Assembly: GCA_903937385.1 (NCBI GenBank)
Contig: CAIZZF010000008.1
Coordinates: 310,001 to 374,000 of the forward strand
DNA length: 64,000 bases
Reading direction: 5' to 3'
Source: an uncultured Holophagaceae bacterium
Lineage (GTDB): Bacteria; Acidobacteriota; Holophagae; Holophagales; Holophagaceae
Shown here: positions 1-7,628 of the stretch, piece by piece
Layout: every line of letters starts with the position of its first letter
Position numbering within the stretch: the stretch's first letter is position 1
Program-made: the position numbers and the translations under genes
The notes under the pieces: generated by a model
Databases searched by the model: none
Told to the model about the DNA's origin: nothing
Seen by the model: the letters and a program-made list of their open reading frames with translations, nothing else

Positions 1-594
1 CCAGTCGGACTCCCAGAGGGCGAAGGTCTGCTGGTCGCTGGTCCGGTCATGGTCGCGCAGGAGGGTGTCGTTCTCGTACTCGTAGAACCAGGGACCCCGC
101 CCACTGAACTGCCACCAGCCGAAGGTGGCCTGGTGCCGGAGGACCACCTGCCCGAAGCGGACCTGAGGAGTGGCCTGGAGCAGCGTGCGCGCCCCGTTGG
201 CGCGCTCTTCCTGGCCCTTGCGGGCCTTGACGGCATCGTCCCCGAAGGGCGCCGAGGCCGTGGGAAAGGACAGCAGGCAGCCCGCTGTTCCGAAGAAGCG
301 CAGGGCCGACCGCTCGGCCCGGAGCACCAGGAAAGGCGCCGGCTGCGCCTCGATGAAAAGACCCCCGAAGCCGTAGGCCGGGGTCGTGGCTGCCACGGCG
401 CCCAGCTGGACATAGGCGAACGGCTCGGCCCGCGAGCCCGACAGCACCTTCCGAAGGCTGTAGGCGCCGTTGAGCTGCAGGCCGTCCGGTGCCTTGGTGA
501 CGAAGGTGTCGAGATCGAGTTCCTGAGACCAGGGGGACTGGGCCCCGAGGGGGGCGATTACGAGCAGCGCCAACAGGGATGTGAGGAGTCTCAT
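1..594 (-). CDS. Secreted, possibly outer-membrane protein (3' end outside window)
   Basis: The frame reads from an ATG at 594 down to base 1 without a stop, so at least 198 residues are present and the C-terminus lies outside the window. It begins MRLLTSLLALLVIAPLGAQ, a clear Sec signal peptide ending in an AQ cleavage site of the kind seen on other exported proteins here. The mature part alternates short hydrophobic and polar stretches rich in Tyr, Phe, Trp and Gly (for example FGWWQFSGRGPWFYEYEND), as in outer-membrane beta-barrels. I recognise no family. An SD-like sequence is not obvious, but a TATATT hexamer lies about 50 bp upstream. Export is well supported; the barrel fold is an inference from composition. 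Confidence 0.7.
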   Translation of the reverse strand, partial: MRLLTSLLALLVIAPLGAQSPWSQELDLDTFVTKAPDGLQLNGAYSLRKVLSGSRAEPFAYVQLGAVAATTPAYGFGGLFIEAQPAPFLVLRAERSALRFFGTAGCLLSFPTASAPFGDDAVKARKGQEERANGARTLLQATPQVRFGQVVLRHQATFGWWQFSGRGPWFYEYENDTLLRDHDRTSDQQTFALWESDW

Positions 595-642
595 GCGCGA
601 TCCGTCCTAGAAAGCTCCCGGGCTGGTCGGGGGTCACTCATG

Positions 643-648
643 AATATA
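643..648 (-). promoter_or_regulatory. Candidate -10 box for the gene starting at 594
   Basis: On the minus strand the sequence reads TATATT in a short AT-rich stretch inside GC-rich DNA, 49 bp upstream of the ATG at 594. No good -35 hexamer stands at 16-18 bp, so this is a weak promoter call. Confidence 0.25.
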
Positions 649-734
649 GGACAAAAGGGTTGCCAAAGGCGCAGGCGGTCCCACAACGACAGCGGGTTCT
701 TGGAGCTTGCGCCGACGGCCTTGATGACCTTGTC

Positions 735-1322
735 TCAGTTGGCGGTCAGGGCGCCGACACTGATCACGATGGCCGTGGTGGGTTGTGAGCTGGCCGGGGC
801 GTTGAGGATCACAGCCTTCCCCCCCGGGGCAGCCAGGGTGACGTTGGAGCTGACGGGAATGCCGCTCTTCAGGTCCAGCGCCACGCTGGCCAGCACGGTG
901 CTGCTGGTGGCGATGACCGCAGCGGTGGTGCCCTTCTGGTAGATCGCCGCCTGCAGGGTGTCACCACTGACCTTGCTCGTGACGATGGTGCTGGCGAAGG
1001 CGGCGCTCTTCACCTTTTCGGCGTCCCCCGCATCCACAGGGGCCCAGGTCACCTTGGTCTGGTCGGCGGTGAGGTAGAAGCCCACCCCGCTGACGCTTCC
1101 GGCGGGACCCACCAGGTCGAGGACCAGGTGGCCGGCCGTGGACTTGGTGGCGTTCTTCACCAGCGTGTAGGTGCCGGAGATCGGCGCCGCGTAGGTAAGC
1201 GTGTCCGCGAGGGTCTTGGTGGGTGCGGGGGTCGTGCTGCTACTGCCACCGCCGCAGGCAAGGAGAGCTCCAAGCCCAAGGGCCGCGAGGAGTGACTGGG
1301 TGGTTTTGAATGGGCTGCTCAT
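735..1322 (-). CDS. Small lipoprotein of unknown function
   Basis: 195 residues. The N-terminus, MSSPFKTTQSLLAALGLGAL followed by LACGGGSSS, is a lipoprotein signal with lipobox LLAC and lipidation Cys at about residue 23, followed by a Gly/Ser/Thr linker. The rest is Thr/Ser/Val-rich and predicted beta; no named domain is evident. The start at 1322 is chosen because AGGAGG sits 5 bp upstream and because residues encoded further upstream do not look like a signal peptide. It begins 10 bp after the stop of the large BNR/dockerin protein and is probably co-transcribed with it, so it may be an accessory surface protein. That role is inference from position only. Confidence 0.75.
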   Translation of the reverse strand: MSSPFKTTQSLLAALGLGALLACGGGSSSTTPAPTKTLADTLTYAAPISGTYTLVKNATKSTAGHLVLDLVGPAGSVSGVGFYLTADQTKVTWAPVDAGDAEKVKSAAFASTIVTSKVSGDTLQAAIYQKGTTAAVIATSSTVLASVALDLKSGIPVSSNVTLAAPGGKAVILNAPASSQPTTAIVISVGALTAN

Positions 1323-1332
1323 GGGTGCCTCC

Positions 1333-4300
1333 TTACATGCCGGCCAGGAACAGGGCCAAGTCCAGATCATCGACGACACCATCACCTGTCAGGTCTGCGG
1401 CAGGGTTCCAGTGGGAGCTGGAGGACACCGCGCCGAAGGCCCGGACCAGGGTGGCCAGGTCCAGGACATCGATGATGCCGTCCCCATTGAGATCCCGGGC
1501 CTTGATGGTGTAGGCGGATGCGCTCGTTGCGGAGGCGACCGGCGTGGTCACGGTAAGGATGCCGCTGGTGGCGCCCGCAGGCACTGAGGTGCTGATTGCG
1601 GTGTCCGAGAGCACGGAGAAGGTCGCCGGGGTGCCGTTGAACTTCACGGCCGTGGTGCCTGTGAAGCCTGTGCCCGTGAGCGTCACCGCGGACCGCGCGA
1701 GTCCACTGGTCGGGTTGAAAGAGGTGATCGCGGGACCGACAAGGGCGACCGTGAAGGGCGAGGGGGTGGTGCCCGTGCCCGCCGGGCTGGTCACGGTGAT
1801 GTTCCCCGTGGTGGCGCCGGCGGGCACCACGGTGCTGATGACCGTATCCGAGCCCACGGTGAAGGTGGCCGCAGTGCCATTGAACTTCACGGTCGTGGCT
1901 CCGAGGAAGGCCGTGCCGATGAGCGTCACCGGGGTCCCCACAGCACCACTGATCGGGTTACAGGAGGTGATCGCGGGACCCGAAACGGTCACCGTGAAGA
2001 ACGAGGTACTGGTGCCCGTGCCAGCCGAAGTGGTCACCGTGATGTTCCCCGTGGTGGCGCCCGCGGGCACCACGGTGCTGATGGAGGTGTCCGAACTCAG
2101 GTTGAAGAGCGCCGGGGTACCGTTGAACCTCACCGCTGAGACCCCGGTGAAGGCTGTTCCGGTGAGCGTCACCGGAACTCCCGCGTCACCGAGGGTCGGA
2201 TTGAAGGAAGTGACGGTCGGCCCAGTGACGGGCGTTTGGAGCTCCCAGACGCCGCGCCCCCAGGTGCTGACGCGCACCACAGAGCTATCAGGAGCCACCC
2301 AGATATCGGTGACGCGACACTGGGGCAGGCCTGTGCCGAAGAGGGCCCAGGAGGAACCGCCGTTGGTCGTGCGGTAGACGCCCAGCCAGGTGGCAGCATA
2401 GACCGTGTTGCCCGTGGCATCACCAAGGTCCACGGCCAGCTTGGTCACGGGGACACGGGGAAGGCCCGAGTCCGCCTTGACCCAGGTGCCACCTCCGTTG
2501 GAGGACGATGCCACGCGGGTGGCTTGCGCCTCCGTCGATTCGGAACAGATGTAGAGCAGGTCGTTGTTGGCCCAGGCGATGTTGGCCGTGAAGCCCTTCC
2601 ATCCGGGGACGACCCCAGAGACATACTCGGACCCAAGGAGGGTGACCTTGATGTAACCGAGCTCAATCTCCTTCCAGGAGTTCCCTCCGTTTTCGGTCAG
2701 GAGCAGGCAGCCATCCTTCCCGGCGGCGGCAATGCGCCGGAGGTCGAGGGGGCTCACGCCAATGCCGTGACTGACGGCAGAGACAGCTCGGCCAGCCGTG
2801 ATCCCACCCTCACCCGGTGTCCCGATGGCCGTCCACTGCGTCTCATTGCAGGCGAAGATCTTGCCGGAGTTCGGGCCTGCATTCAGGCCGGTCTTGTCAT
2901 TCCCATAGGTAAAGAAGATTGATCCAGACTTGTCGGCGCCGGGTGGCGGCGTGATGATCGGCGTCACGAAATAGTAGCTCTTCCCGTTATCGCTGGTGGC
3001 GGCGGAATCGCCACTGCCAGTCAAGCCGAGCCCCATCACGAAGCCTGCCATATCAGACCCCTTGGTGATCGGACTGGTGGTGGAGCGATAGATTTCGTTA
3101 TAAATATAGGAGGCCATGGAAACCGCCTGCGAGCCGAGCACAGCCTGTGCCCAGCCGACACCGCAGCCATCACCTCCCGCGATCTGGTTGAAGGTGGAGG
3201 TGGTCCCGCTGCGGATGCGGGTGCCATTGTCCTGCAGGCCCACCAGGGCACTGCCAGCCACGCCGGGATTGGCGGCCAGGGTATAGATCAGGTGATTGAC
3301 CAGCCCCTCGTTCTTGCTGTCGTCCCAGTGGGCGCCGGCATCATCACTGATGAAGAGCCCGCCATCCGTCCCGAAGTAGATGCGAGGCTTCCCGTTGAAA
3401 TCTGAATAGGCCGCGCAGTGGAAGTCCGCATGCACATAGGGAAGCCCGTACTGGCCCAGCCACTGGCTGGTGAGAGTCCAGGATTTGCCGCCATCGACAG
3501 TCTTGGCCGAGTAGAGGCTGCCGCCCAGATAGACGGTATTGCCCTTGGCGTCCGAGGGGTCGACCAGGATCATCTGATTGAAGAAGGCCTGCTCATGCAT
3601 CAGGTTCATGTCTGACTGTTCCTTGCTCTCCAGGAGCGACGGTGTCGCGTTGGTCGCCTGCAGCTTGTTGATGTAGAGCGGATCCCAGTCCGTGCCCCCA
3701 GTCGTGGACCGGAAAAGGTCATTCTGCTTTTTGGGCTCGGTCCCTTCGACCGCCGCAAAGGCATAGACCGTGGAGTCTCCAGGTCTCCCGACAGCCAGGG
3801 TGGTGCGACCGGACCCTACAGGAAACTTCGTGGCTTCCCATTTGGCCCCCCCCTCCGTTCCAAGCCAGACAGACCCCTTTCCCTCTGCATCCACCATGCT
3901 GGCCAGCCAGCCCTTGTTGGTTTTGACGATGCTCCAGACCATGCCGCCCAAGGTGGAAACGGGATTGAAGCTGGCCCCACCATCGCCGGAGCGGAAGAGG
4001 CCCACGTCGGTTCCCACCAGGACCACCTCGGGGCTCTGGGAGGTGTCCACCTTGATATCCATCACCTTGGTGGCCTGCTTGCCCACAGGACTCAGCGGCT
4101 CAGGAGCCAACTGGAGGGGAATGGCCTTGGCCCAGGAACGACCGCCATCCGTGGACTTGATGATGAAGCCCCCGACGCCAGGGTCAAAGGGGTCGCCGGC
4201 CCCCACGTAGAGGGTGCTGGTGCTGGCGCCGAAGGCGACGCCGCCGGACATGCTGCTGCCCACGAAGTCGGTGAGGGCGCTCCAGCTGGGCTTGGCGCTC

Positions 4301-4839
4301 TGGAAGGTGGTGGTCTTCCAGAGCCCGCCCCCAGTGGCCAGGACATAGACCGTGTTGCCCGTGCCATCCGTCGTATCGGGCAGGATGACCCTGAGGCGCC
4401 CACTGTCCACCTTGGTGAGTCGGAGCTCGCCGTTCATGGTGAAGTCGGACCGGGTGGGCCCGAGGCTCACCCAGTTGGTGCCCGCTGCCGCCCGAGGCAA
4501 CTCCACTGCCCCGGGGGAGGGGAACTGGCCGGGGTAGGTGGCGCGTTCCCTGGCTGCCTGGTCCAACAGGCGGTGGGTGAACTCGGGCTTCAGGTCGCCG
4601 CCCATGCGCTTGCGAAACCACTCCAGGCGGCCCGCGGCCTCATCCTGGACAGGCTTTTCCCGCCCCCGGGTGAACCGCTTGTAGTTGACCTTGTATTGAT
4701 CAAGGGAAGCGTCGTTGGGACCTGGCTGGGCCTGAACCACAGGGGTCGCAGGAACCGGCTTCTGAACCCCCGGATCAGGCTGCTGCGCCTGGAGGAAGAG
4801 ATGAACGAGCGTCAGACCCAGGGCGGAAACGATGCGCAT
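1333..4839 (-). CDS. Secreted BNR-propeller protein with three IPT/TIG domains and a dockerin
   Basis: 1168 residues. Signal peptide MRIVSALGLTLVHLFLQAQ. Residues about 80-865 contain repeated propeller motifs of the sialidase/VPS10-like type (S-x-DGG-x-SW, for example STDGGRSW, TVDGGKSW, TTNGGSSW), as in GH74-like and BNR-repeat proteins. Three tandem IPT/TIG domains follow at about 872-951, 952-1032 and 1033-1110, each starting GP-(T/A)-(V/I)-TS-x-NP and containing F-(N)-GTPA. The last 57 residues are a type-I dockerin-like pair with calcium loops DLNGDGIIDVLDL and DLTGDGVVDDLDL. An in-frame GTG lies directly before the chosen ATG; AAAGG precedes both. No catalytic pair for xyloglucan hydrolysis was identified, so a binding or adhesive role is as likely as an enzymatic one. 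No cohesin gene is nearby. Confidence 0.85.
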   Translation of the reverse strand: MRIVSALGLTLVHLFLQAQQPDPGVQKPVPATPVVQAQPGPNDASLDQYKVNYKRFTRGREKPVQDEAAGRLEWFRKRMGGDLKPEFTHRLLDQAARERATYPGQFPSPGAVELPRAAAGTNWVSLGPTRSDFTMNGELRLTKVDSGRLRVILPDTTDGTGNTVYVLATGGGLWKTTTFQSAKPSWSALTDFVGSSMSGGVAFGASTSTLYVGAGDPFDPGVGGFIIKSTDGGRSWAKAIPLQLAPEPLSPVGKQATKVMDIKVDTSQSPEVVLVGTDVGLFRSGDGGASFNPVSTLGGMVWSIVKTNKGWLASMVDAEGKGSVWLGTEGGAKWEATKFPVGSGRTTLAVGRPGDSTVYAFAAVEGTEPKKQNDLFRSTTGGTDWDPLYINKLQATNATPSLLESKEQSDMNLMHEQAFFNQMILVDPSDAKGNTVYLGGSLYSAKTVDGGKSWTLTSQWLGQYGLPYVHADFHCAAYSDFNGKPRIYFGTDGGLFISDDAGAHWDDSKNEGLVNHLIYTLAANPGVAGSALVGLQDNGTRIRSGTTSTFNQIAGGDGCGVGWAQAVLGSQAVSMASYIYNEIYRSTTSPITKGSDMAGFVMGLGLTGSGDSAATSDNGKSYYFVTPIITPPPGADKSGSIFFTYGNDKTGLNAGPNSGKIFACNETQWTAIGTPGEGGITAGRAVSAVSHGIGVSPLDLRRIAAAGKDGCLLLTENGGNSWKEIELGYIKVTLLGSEYVSGVVPGWKGFTANIAWANNDLLYICSESTEAQATRVASSSNGGGTWVKADSGLPRVPVTKLAVDLGDATGNTVYAATWLGVYRTTNGGSSWALFGTGLPQCRVTDIWVAPDSSVVRVSTWGRGVWELQTPVTGPTVTSFNPTLGDAGVPVTLTGTAFTGVSAVRFNGTPALFNLSSDTSISTVVPAGATTGNITVTTSAGTGTSTSFFTVTVSGPAITSCNPISGAVGTPVTLIGTAFLGATTVKFNGTAATFTVGSDTVISTVVPAGATTGNITVTSPAGTGTTPSPFTVALVGPAITSFNPTSGLARSAVTLTGTGFTGTTAVKFNGTPATFSVLSDTAISTSVPAGATSGILTVTTPVASATSASAYTIKARDLNGDGIIDVLDLATLVRAFGAVSSSSHWNPAADLTGDGVVDDLDLALFLAGM

Positions 4840-5073
4840 CACCTAGCCTTTGATCAGGGGCCCCGGTTGGGGGGCGATGGTTGGCTGTTGGCTCGAAACG
4901 GGCCGCCAGGATTGAAGAGGTCCACCTCAACAATAAAGGCAGGATACGATCGTAGATCCAAGAATTTGAAGAACAATACGTTAAAGAACCTATGAAATCG
5001 GGCCCTCCGAAAACGGGATTCCCCCTGAACCTGGGCTCAGGACCTTCTCGCGATGACACCAGCCCGGCCTTGA
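4840..5073. other. Intergenic promoter region, AT-rich
   Basis: No gene is seen. Bases about 4925-4995 are distinctly AT-rich and probably hold the promoter for the minus-strand BNR protein. A perfect 10-bp palindrome TACGATCGTA lies at 4945-4954; its minus-strand half TACGAT could serve as a -10 box. No regulator can be assigned. Confidence 0.4.
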
Positions 5074-5079
5074 CGGAGC

Positions 5080-5427
5080 GTGCATGCCCCTCTGAGGCAG
5101 CGTCAGCAGGTCCGCTATCCCCTGATCGAGAGCGGGAACACCCTGAGGGTCACGGCAGGACAGGGCCTTCTCTATCAGATCACGACGACCAACCTGACCC
5201 AGTCCTTCGAAGCCAGCGGCCTTCCGGCCGGGATCACCGTCAATGCCCAGACGGGCGTCATCGGTGGCGTTCCACTCGAACCAGGCGCCTTCACCGTCGT
5301 GCTGAAAGCCTCCAACGCATCTGGGATGAACGTCGCCGAGCTGGCTCTGACAATCCTGGACAGCTCGGCCCGGGGCCCCCGTGGGGTTTCCTTGTCGGCT
5401 CCCCCTCCCGGGGTCAAAATGGAATGA
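5080..5427 (+). pseudogene. Orphan He_PIG/Ig-like domain fragment
   Basis: A 115-codon frame opening just after a TGA at 5071-5073. Residues about 12-92 match the He_PIG putative immunoglobulin-like domain of large bacterial surface proteins: LPAGITVNAQTGVIGGVP then PGAFTVVLKASNASG is the typical core. The only start candidate is GTG 5080 with no convincing ribosome binding site, and there is no signal peptide although this domain normally sits in exported multi-domain proteins. It is most likely the remnant of a larger gene whose 5' part is lost. A functional small protein cannot be excluded. It ends 51 bp before the GAPDH start. Confidence 0.45.
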
Positions 5428-5478
5428 GTGGATCGGATCACGGTTAAGTCATTGAATTCCATCAGGAGAGGGGCCCCC

Positions 5479-6921
5479 ATGAATCCATCGAAGCAGGATA
5501 CCTACCTCAAGGACTGGCAGGCACAGGAGGCCATGGCCGAGCAGATGCTGCCCGTCCTCGGCAGCCTCTACCGGGACAAGAACATCGTGATGACGGTGTA
5601 CGGCCGCTCCCTGATGCACTGCACGGCCATCGACATCCTCAAGGCCCACCGCTTCGCCCGGCAGATCCTCGACAACGAGCTGTCGGTGCTGGACTCCTGG
5701 CCCCTGTTGGACGCGATCAGCAAGCTGGAGCTGGCGCCGTCGCGCATCGACCTGGGCAAGCTGACCTTTCACTACTGCGCCGAGGGGGGCGGCCTATCCC
5801 CGGAGGCCTACGTGCTGCGCGAGCTGGCCAGCGTCCACACCGGCGTGAGCCCCATCCTGGACGAGCCCCAGGACATCGTGCTCTACGGCTTCGGCCGCAT
5901 CGGCCGCCTGCTGGCCCGCATTCTCATCGAGAAGGCCGGCAGCGGCGAGAAGTTCCGCCTCAAGGCCGCCGTCGTGCGCAAGGGCGCCGCCGATGACCTG
6001 CTCAAGCGCGCCAGCCTGCTGCGCCGCGACTCGGTCCACGGCCCCTTCAACGGCATCATCACCGTCGACGAGGAAGAGAACGCCATCATCGCCAACGGCA
6101 ACATGATCCGCATGATCTATGCGGACAGCCCCGAGAGCGTGGACTACACCCAGTACGGCATCCGGAACGCCATCCTGATCGACAACACCGGCAAGTGGCG
6201 CGACCGCGCCGGGCTGAGTCGGCACCTCCAGGCCAAGGGCATCGCCAAGGTCATCCTCACCGCACCGGGCAAGGGGGACATCCCCAACGTGGTGGCCGGG
6301 GTCAACGATGAGCTGATCACGGACCAGGAGCAGATCTTCTCCGCGGCCAGCTGCACCACCAACGCCATCGTGCCGGTGCTGAAGGCCCTCCATGACCGCT
6401 ACGGCATCTCCCATGGCCACATCGAGACCTGCCACTCCTACACCAACGACCAGAATTTGATCGACAACTACCACAAGGCCGCCCGGCGGGGCCGCAGTGC
6501 GCCGCTGAACATGGTCATCACCGAGACTGGCGCCGCCAAGGCCGTGGCCAAGGTCATCCCGGAGCTGGGTGGGAAGCTGACGGGCAACGCCATCCGGGTG
6601 CCGACCCCCAACGTGTCCCTGGCCATCCTCAACCTGGAGCTGAACCAGGCCGTGACCGTGGCGGACCTCAACAGCTACCTGCGCAGCATGTCCTTGGAGT
6701 CGCCCCTGCACAAGCAGATCGACTACACCAACTCCCCGGAAGTGGTCTCCAGCGACTTCGTCGGCTCCCGCCACGCGGGCGTGGTGGACTCCCTGGCCAC
6801 CATCGCCGAGGGCAACCGCATCGTCCTCTACGTCTGGTATGACAACGAGTTCGGCTACAGCTGCCAGGTGGTCCGCATGGTGCAGAGAATGGCCGGCATC
6901 GAGCTGCCGGCGCTACCCTAG
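5479..6921 (+). CDS. gap: Glyceraldehyde-3-phosphate dehydrogenase, long form
   Basis: 480 residues. Catalyses phosphorylating oxidation of glyceraldehyde-3-phosphate to 1,3-bisphosphoglycerate in glycolysis/gluconeogenesis. The NAD(P)-binding Rossmann motif YGFGRIGR is at 136-143, the catalytic motif SAASCTTNA places the nucleophile at Cys292, and the general-base His is His319 in CHSYTND. The C-terminal WYDNEFGYS motif is intact. The roughly 130-residue N-terminal extension before the Rossmann fold marks the long GAPDH class also found in Pseudomonas and Vibrio. Usual GAPDH has ASCTTNC; here the last Cys is Ala. The start at ATG 5479 follows AGGAGAGG; an in-frame GTG at 5428 would add 17 residues unlike the family. 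Cofactor preference and direction of use cannot be read from the sequence. Confidence 0.95.
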   Translation: MNPSKQDTYLKDWQAQEAMAEQMLPVLGSLYRDKNIVMTVYGRSLMHCTAIDILKAHRFARQILDNELSVLDSWPLLDAISKLELAPSRIDLGKLTFHYCAEGGGLSPEAYVLRELASVHTGVSPILDEPQDIVLYGFGRIGRLLARILIEKAGSGEKFRLKAAVVRKGAADDLLKRASLLRRDSVHGPFNGIITVDEEENAIIANGNMIRMIYADSPESVDYTQYGIRNAILIDNTGKWRDRAGLSRHLQAKGIAKVILTAPGKGDIPNVVAGVNDELITDQEQIFSAASCTTNAIVPVLKALHDRYGISHGHIETCHSYTNDQNLIDNYHKAARRGRSAPLNMVITETGAAKAVAKVIPELGGKLTGNAIRVPTPNVSLAILNLELNQAVTVADLNSYLRSMSLESPLHKQIDYTNSPEVVSSDFVGSRHAGVVDSLATIAEGNRIVLYVWYDNEFGYSCQVVRMVQRMAGIELPALP

Positions 6922-6931
6922 AGGCCCGTCG

Positions 6932-7219
6932 CTAGGCAAGCCGGCTGGAGACCTCGAAGGTGGTCTCCAGCGGTGGCGTTGGGAAACCGCCGACGATGCC
7001 CTGGTGCATCCGGGGCCTCAGGATCCCATCACGGAACTGCTCCCAGTTTTCCTTGGACTCGTGGATCACCATGATGGTCCAACCATCCGCAGACGCCCCG
7101 GCTGCGTGGAAGATCTGCCCCTTTGGAGGGGTGCTCCTGCTCGGGTGGAGCGCCGCAACACACGCCTCGTACTGCTCCTTGGTGCCGCCAGGAAAGTGAT
7201 GCACGATGCCGTAAGCCAT
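6932..7219 (-). CDS. Small ABM-like (dimeric alpha/beta barrel) protein
   Basis: 95 residues, beginning MAYGIVHHFPGGTKEQYEA. The pattern of an initial strand, a helix with EQYEA, a central DGWTIMVIHESKENWEQFRD block and a C-terminal FEVSSRLA strand is typical of small antibiotic-biosynthesis-monooxygenase-like or EthD-like ferredoxin-fold proteins. Many of these have no known function. A strong SD (AGGAGAGG) lies just upstream of ATG 7219. It converges on GAPDH with a 10-bp gap and is divergent from pyruvate kinase. No enzymatic role can be assigned. Confidence 0.7.
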   Translation of the reverse strand: MAYGIVHHFPGGTKEQYEACVAALHPSRSTPPKGQIFHAAGASADGWTIMVIHESKENWEQFRDGILRPRMHQGIVGGFPTPPLETTFEVSSRLA

Positions 7220-7628
7220 GAGCCTCTCCTCGTCACGGGGGCGTAGGACCGGTCAGCAGCTCGCTGGCCGCGCAACCGGTGCGCCTCTCGGGTCAGGTCA
7301 ATGTAGGTTTTTCTAATATTGAGTCAATATCTCAATTGATTTATTTTTCTAGCCAAGATCTAACATCTTCAACGCGAATACACCGTCACCTCTCGAGAAA
7401 GACATGATCGTGCTGCCAAGGGGAGCGCTCGCCCGGCGGCAACCTCTGCGCTGCGTGGCTCCGGCAGGCGGACAGGCGGAGGTCAATCCTTTGGGCGCCT
7501 CCCATTCTGTGGTTTTCTATACCGATGCGCGCCTCAGCCAAGCAGGTCTTGGCACCTGGGCCATCTGGAGCGGCGCCGCGGTGACACCCCCAGCCCTGCC
7601 CTCTGCTTTTCCCGTTTCTGGAGTCCCT
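7220..7628. other. Divergent intergenic region with AT-rich island
   Basis: 409 bp between the ABM-like gene (minus) and pyruvate kinase (plus). Bases about 7298-7372 form a marked AT-rich island that should carry promoters for one or both genes. The pyruvate kinase frame stays open back to an ATG at 7404, but the predicted residues there do not resemble the family and no SD precedes that ATG. I see no other gene. Confidence 0.5.
7316..7336. promoter_or_regulatory. Overlapping palindromes, candidate operator
   Basis: ATATTGA-G-TCAATAT (7316-7330) is a perfect 7-bp inverted repeat around one base. ATTGAG (7318-7323) and CTCAAT (7331-7336) form a second, overlapping inverted repeat. Both lie in the AT-rich island between two divergent genes, where a transcription factor would be expected to bind. 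The factor is unknown. Confidence 0.4.

Noticed and set aside
1544-2377. Repetitive plus-strand frame with recurring VTVMFPVVAPAGTTVL segments
   Set aside because: The repeats are the reverse complement of the three IPT/TIG domains of the minus-strand protein.
7404-7628. 75-residue N-terminal extension of pyruvate kinase
   Set aside because: The residues do not resemble the family and ATG 7404 has no SD; GTG 7629 with GGAG gives the normal N-terminus.
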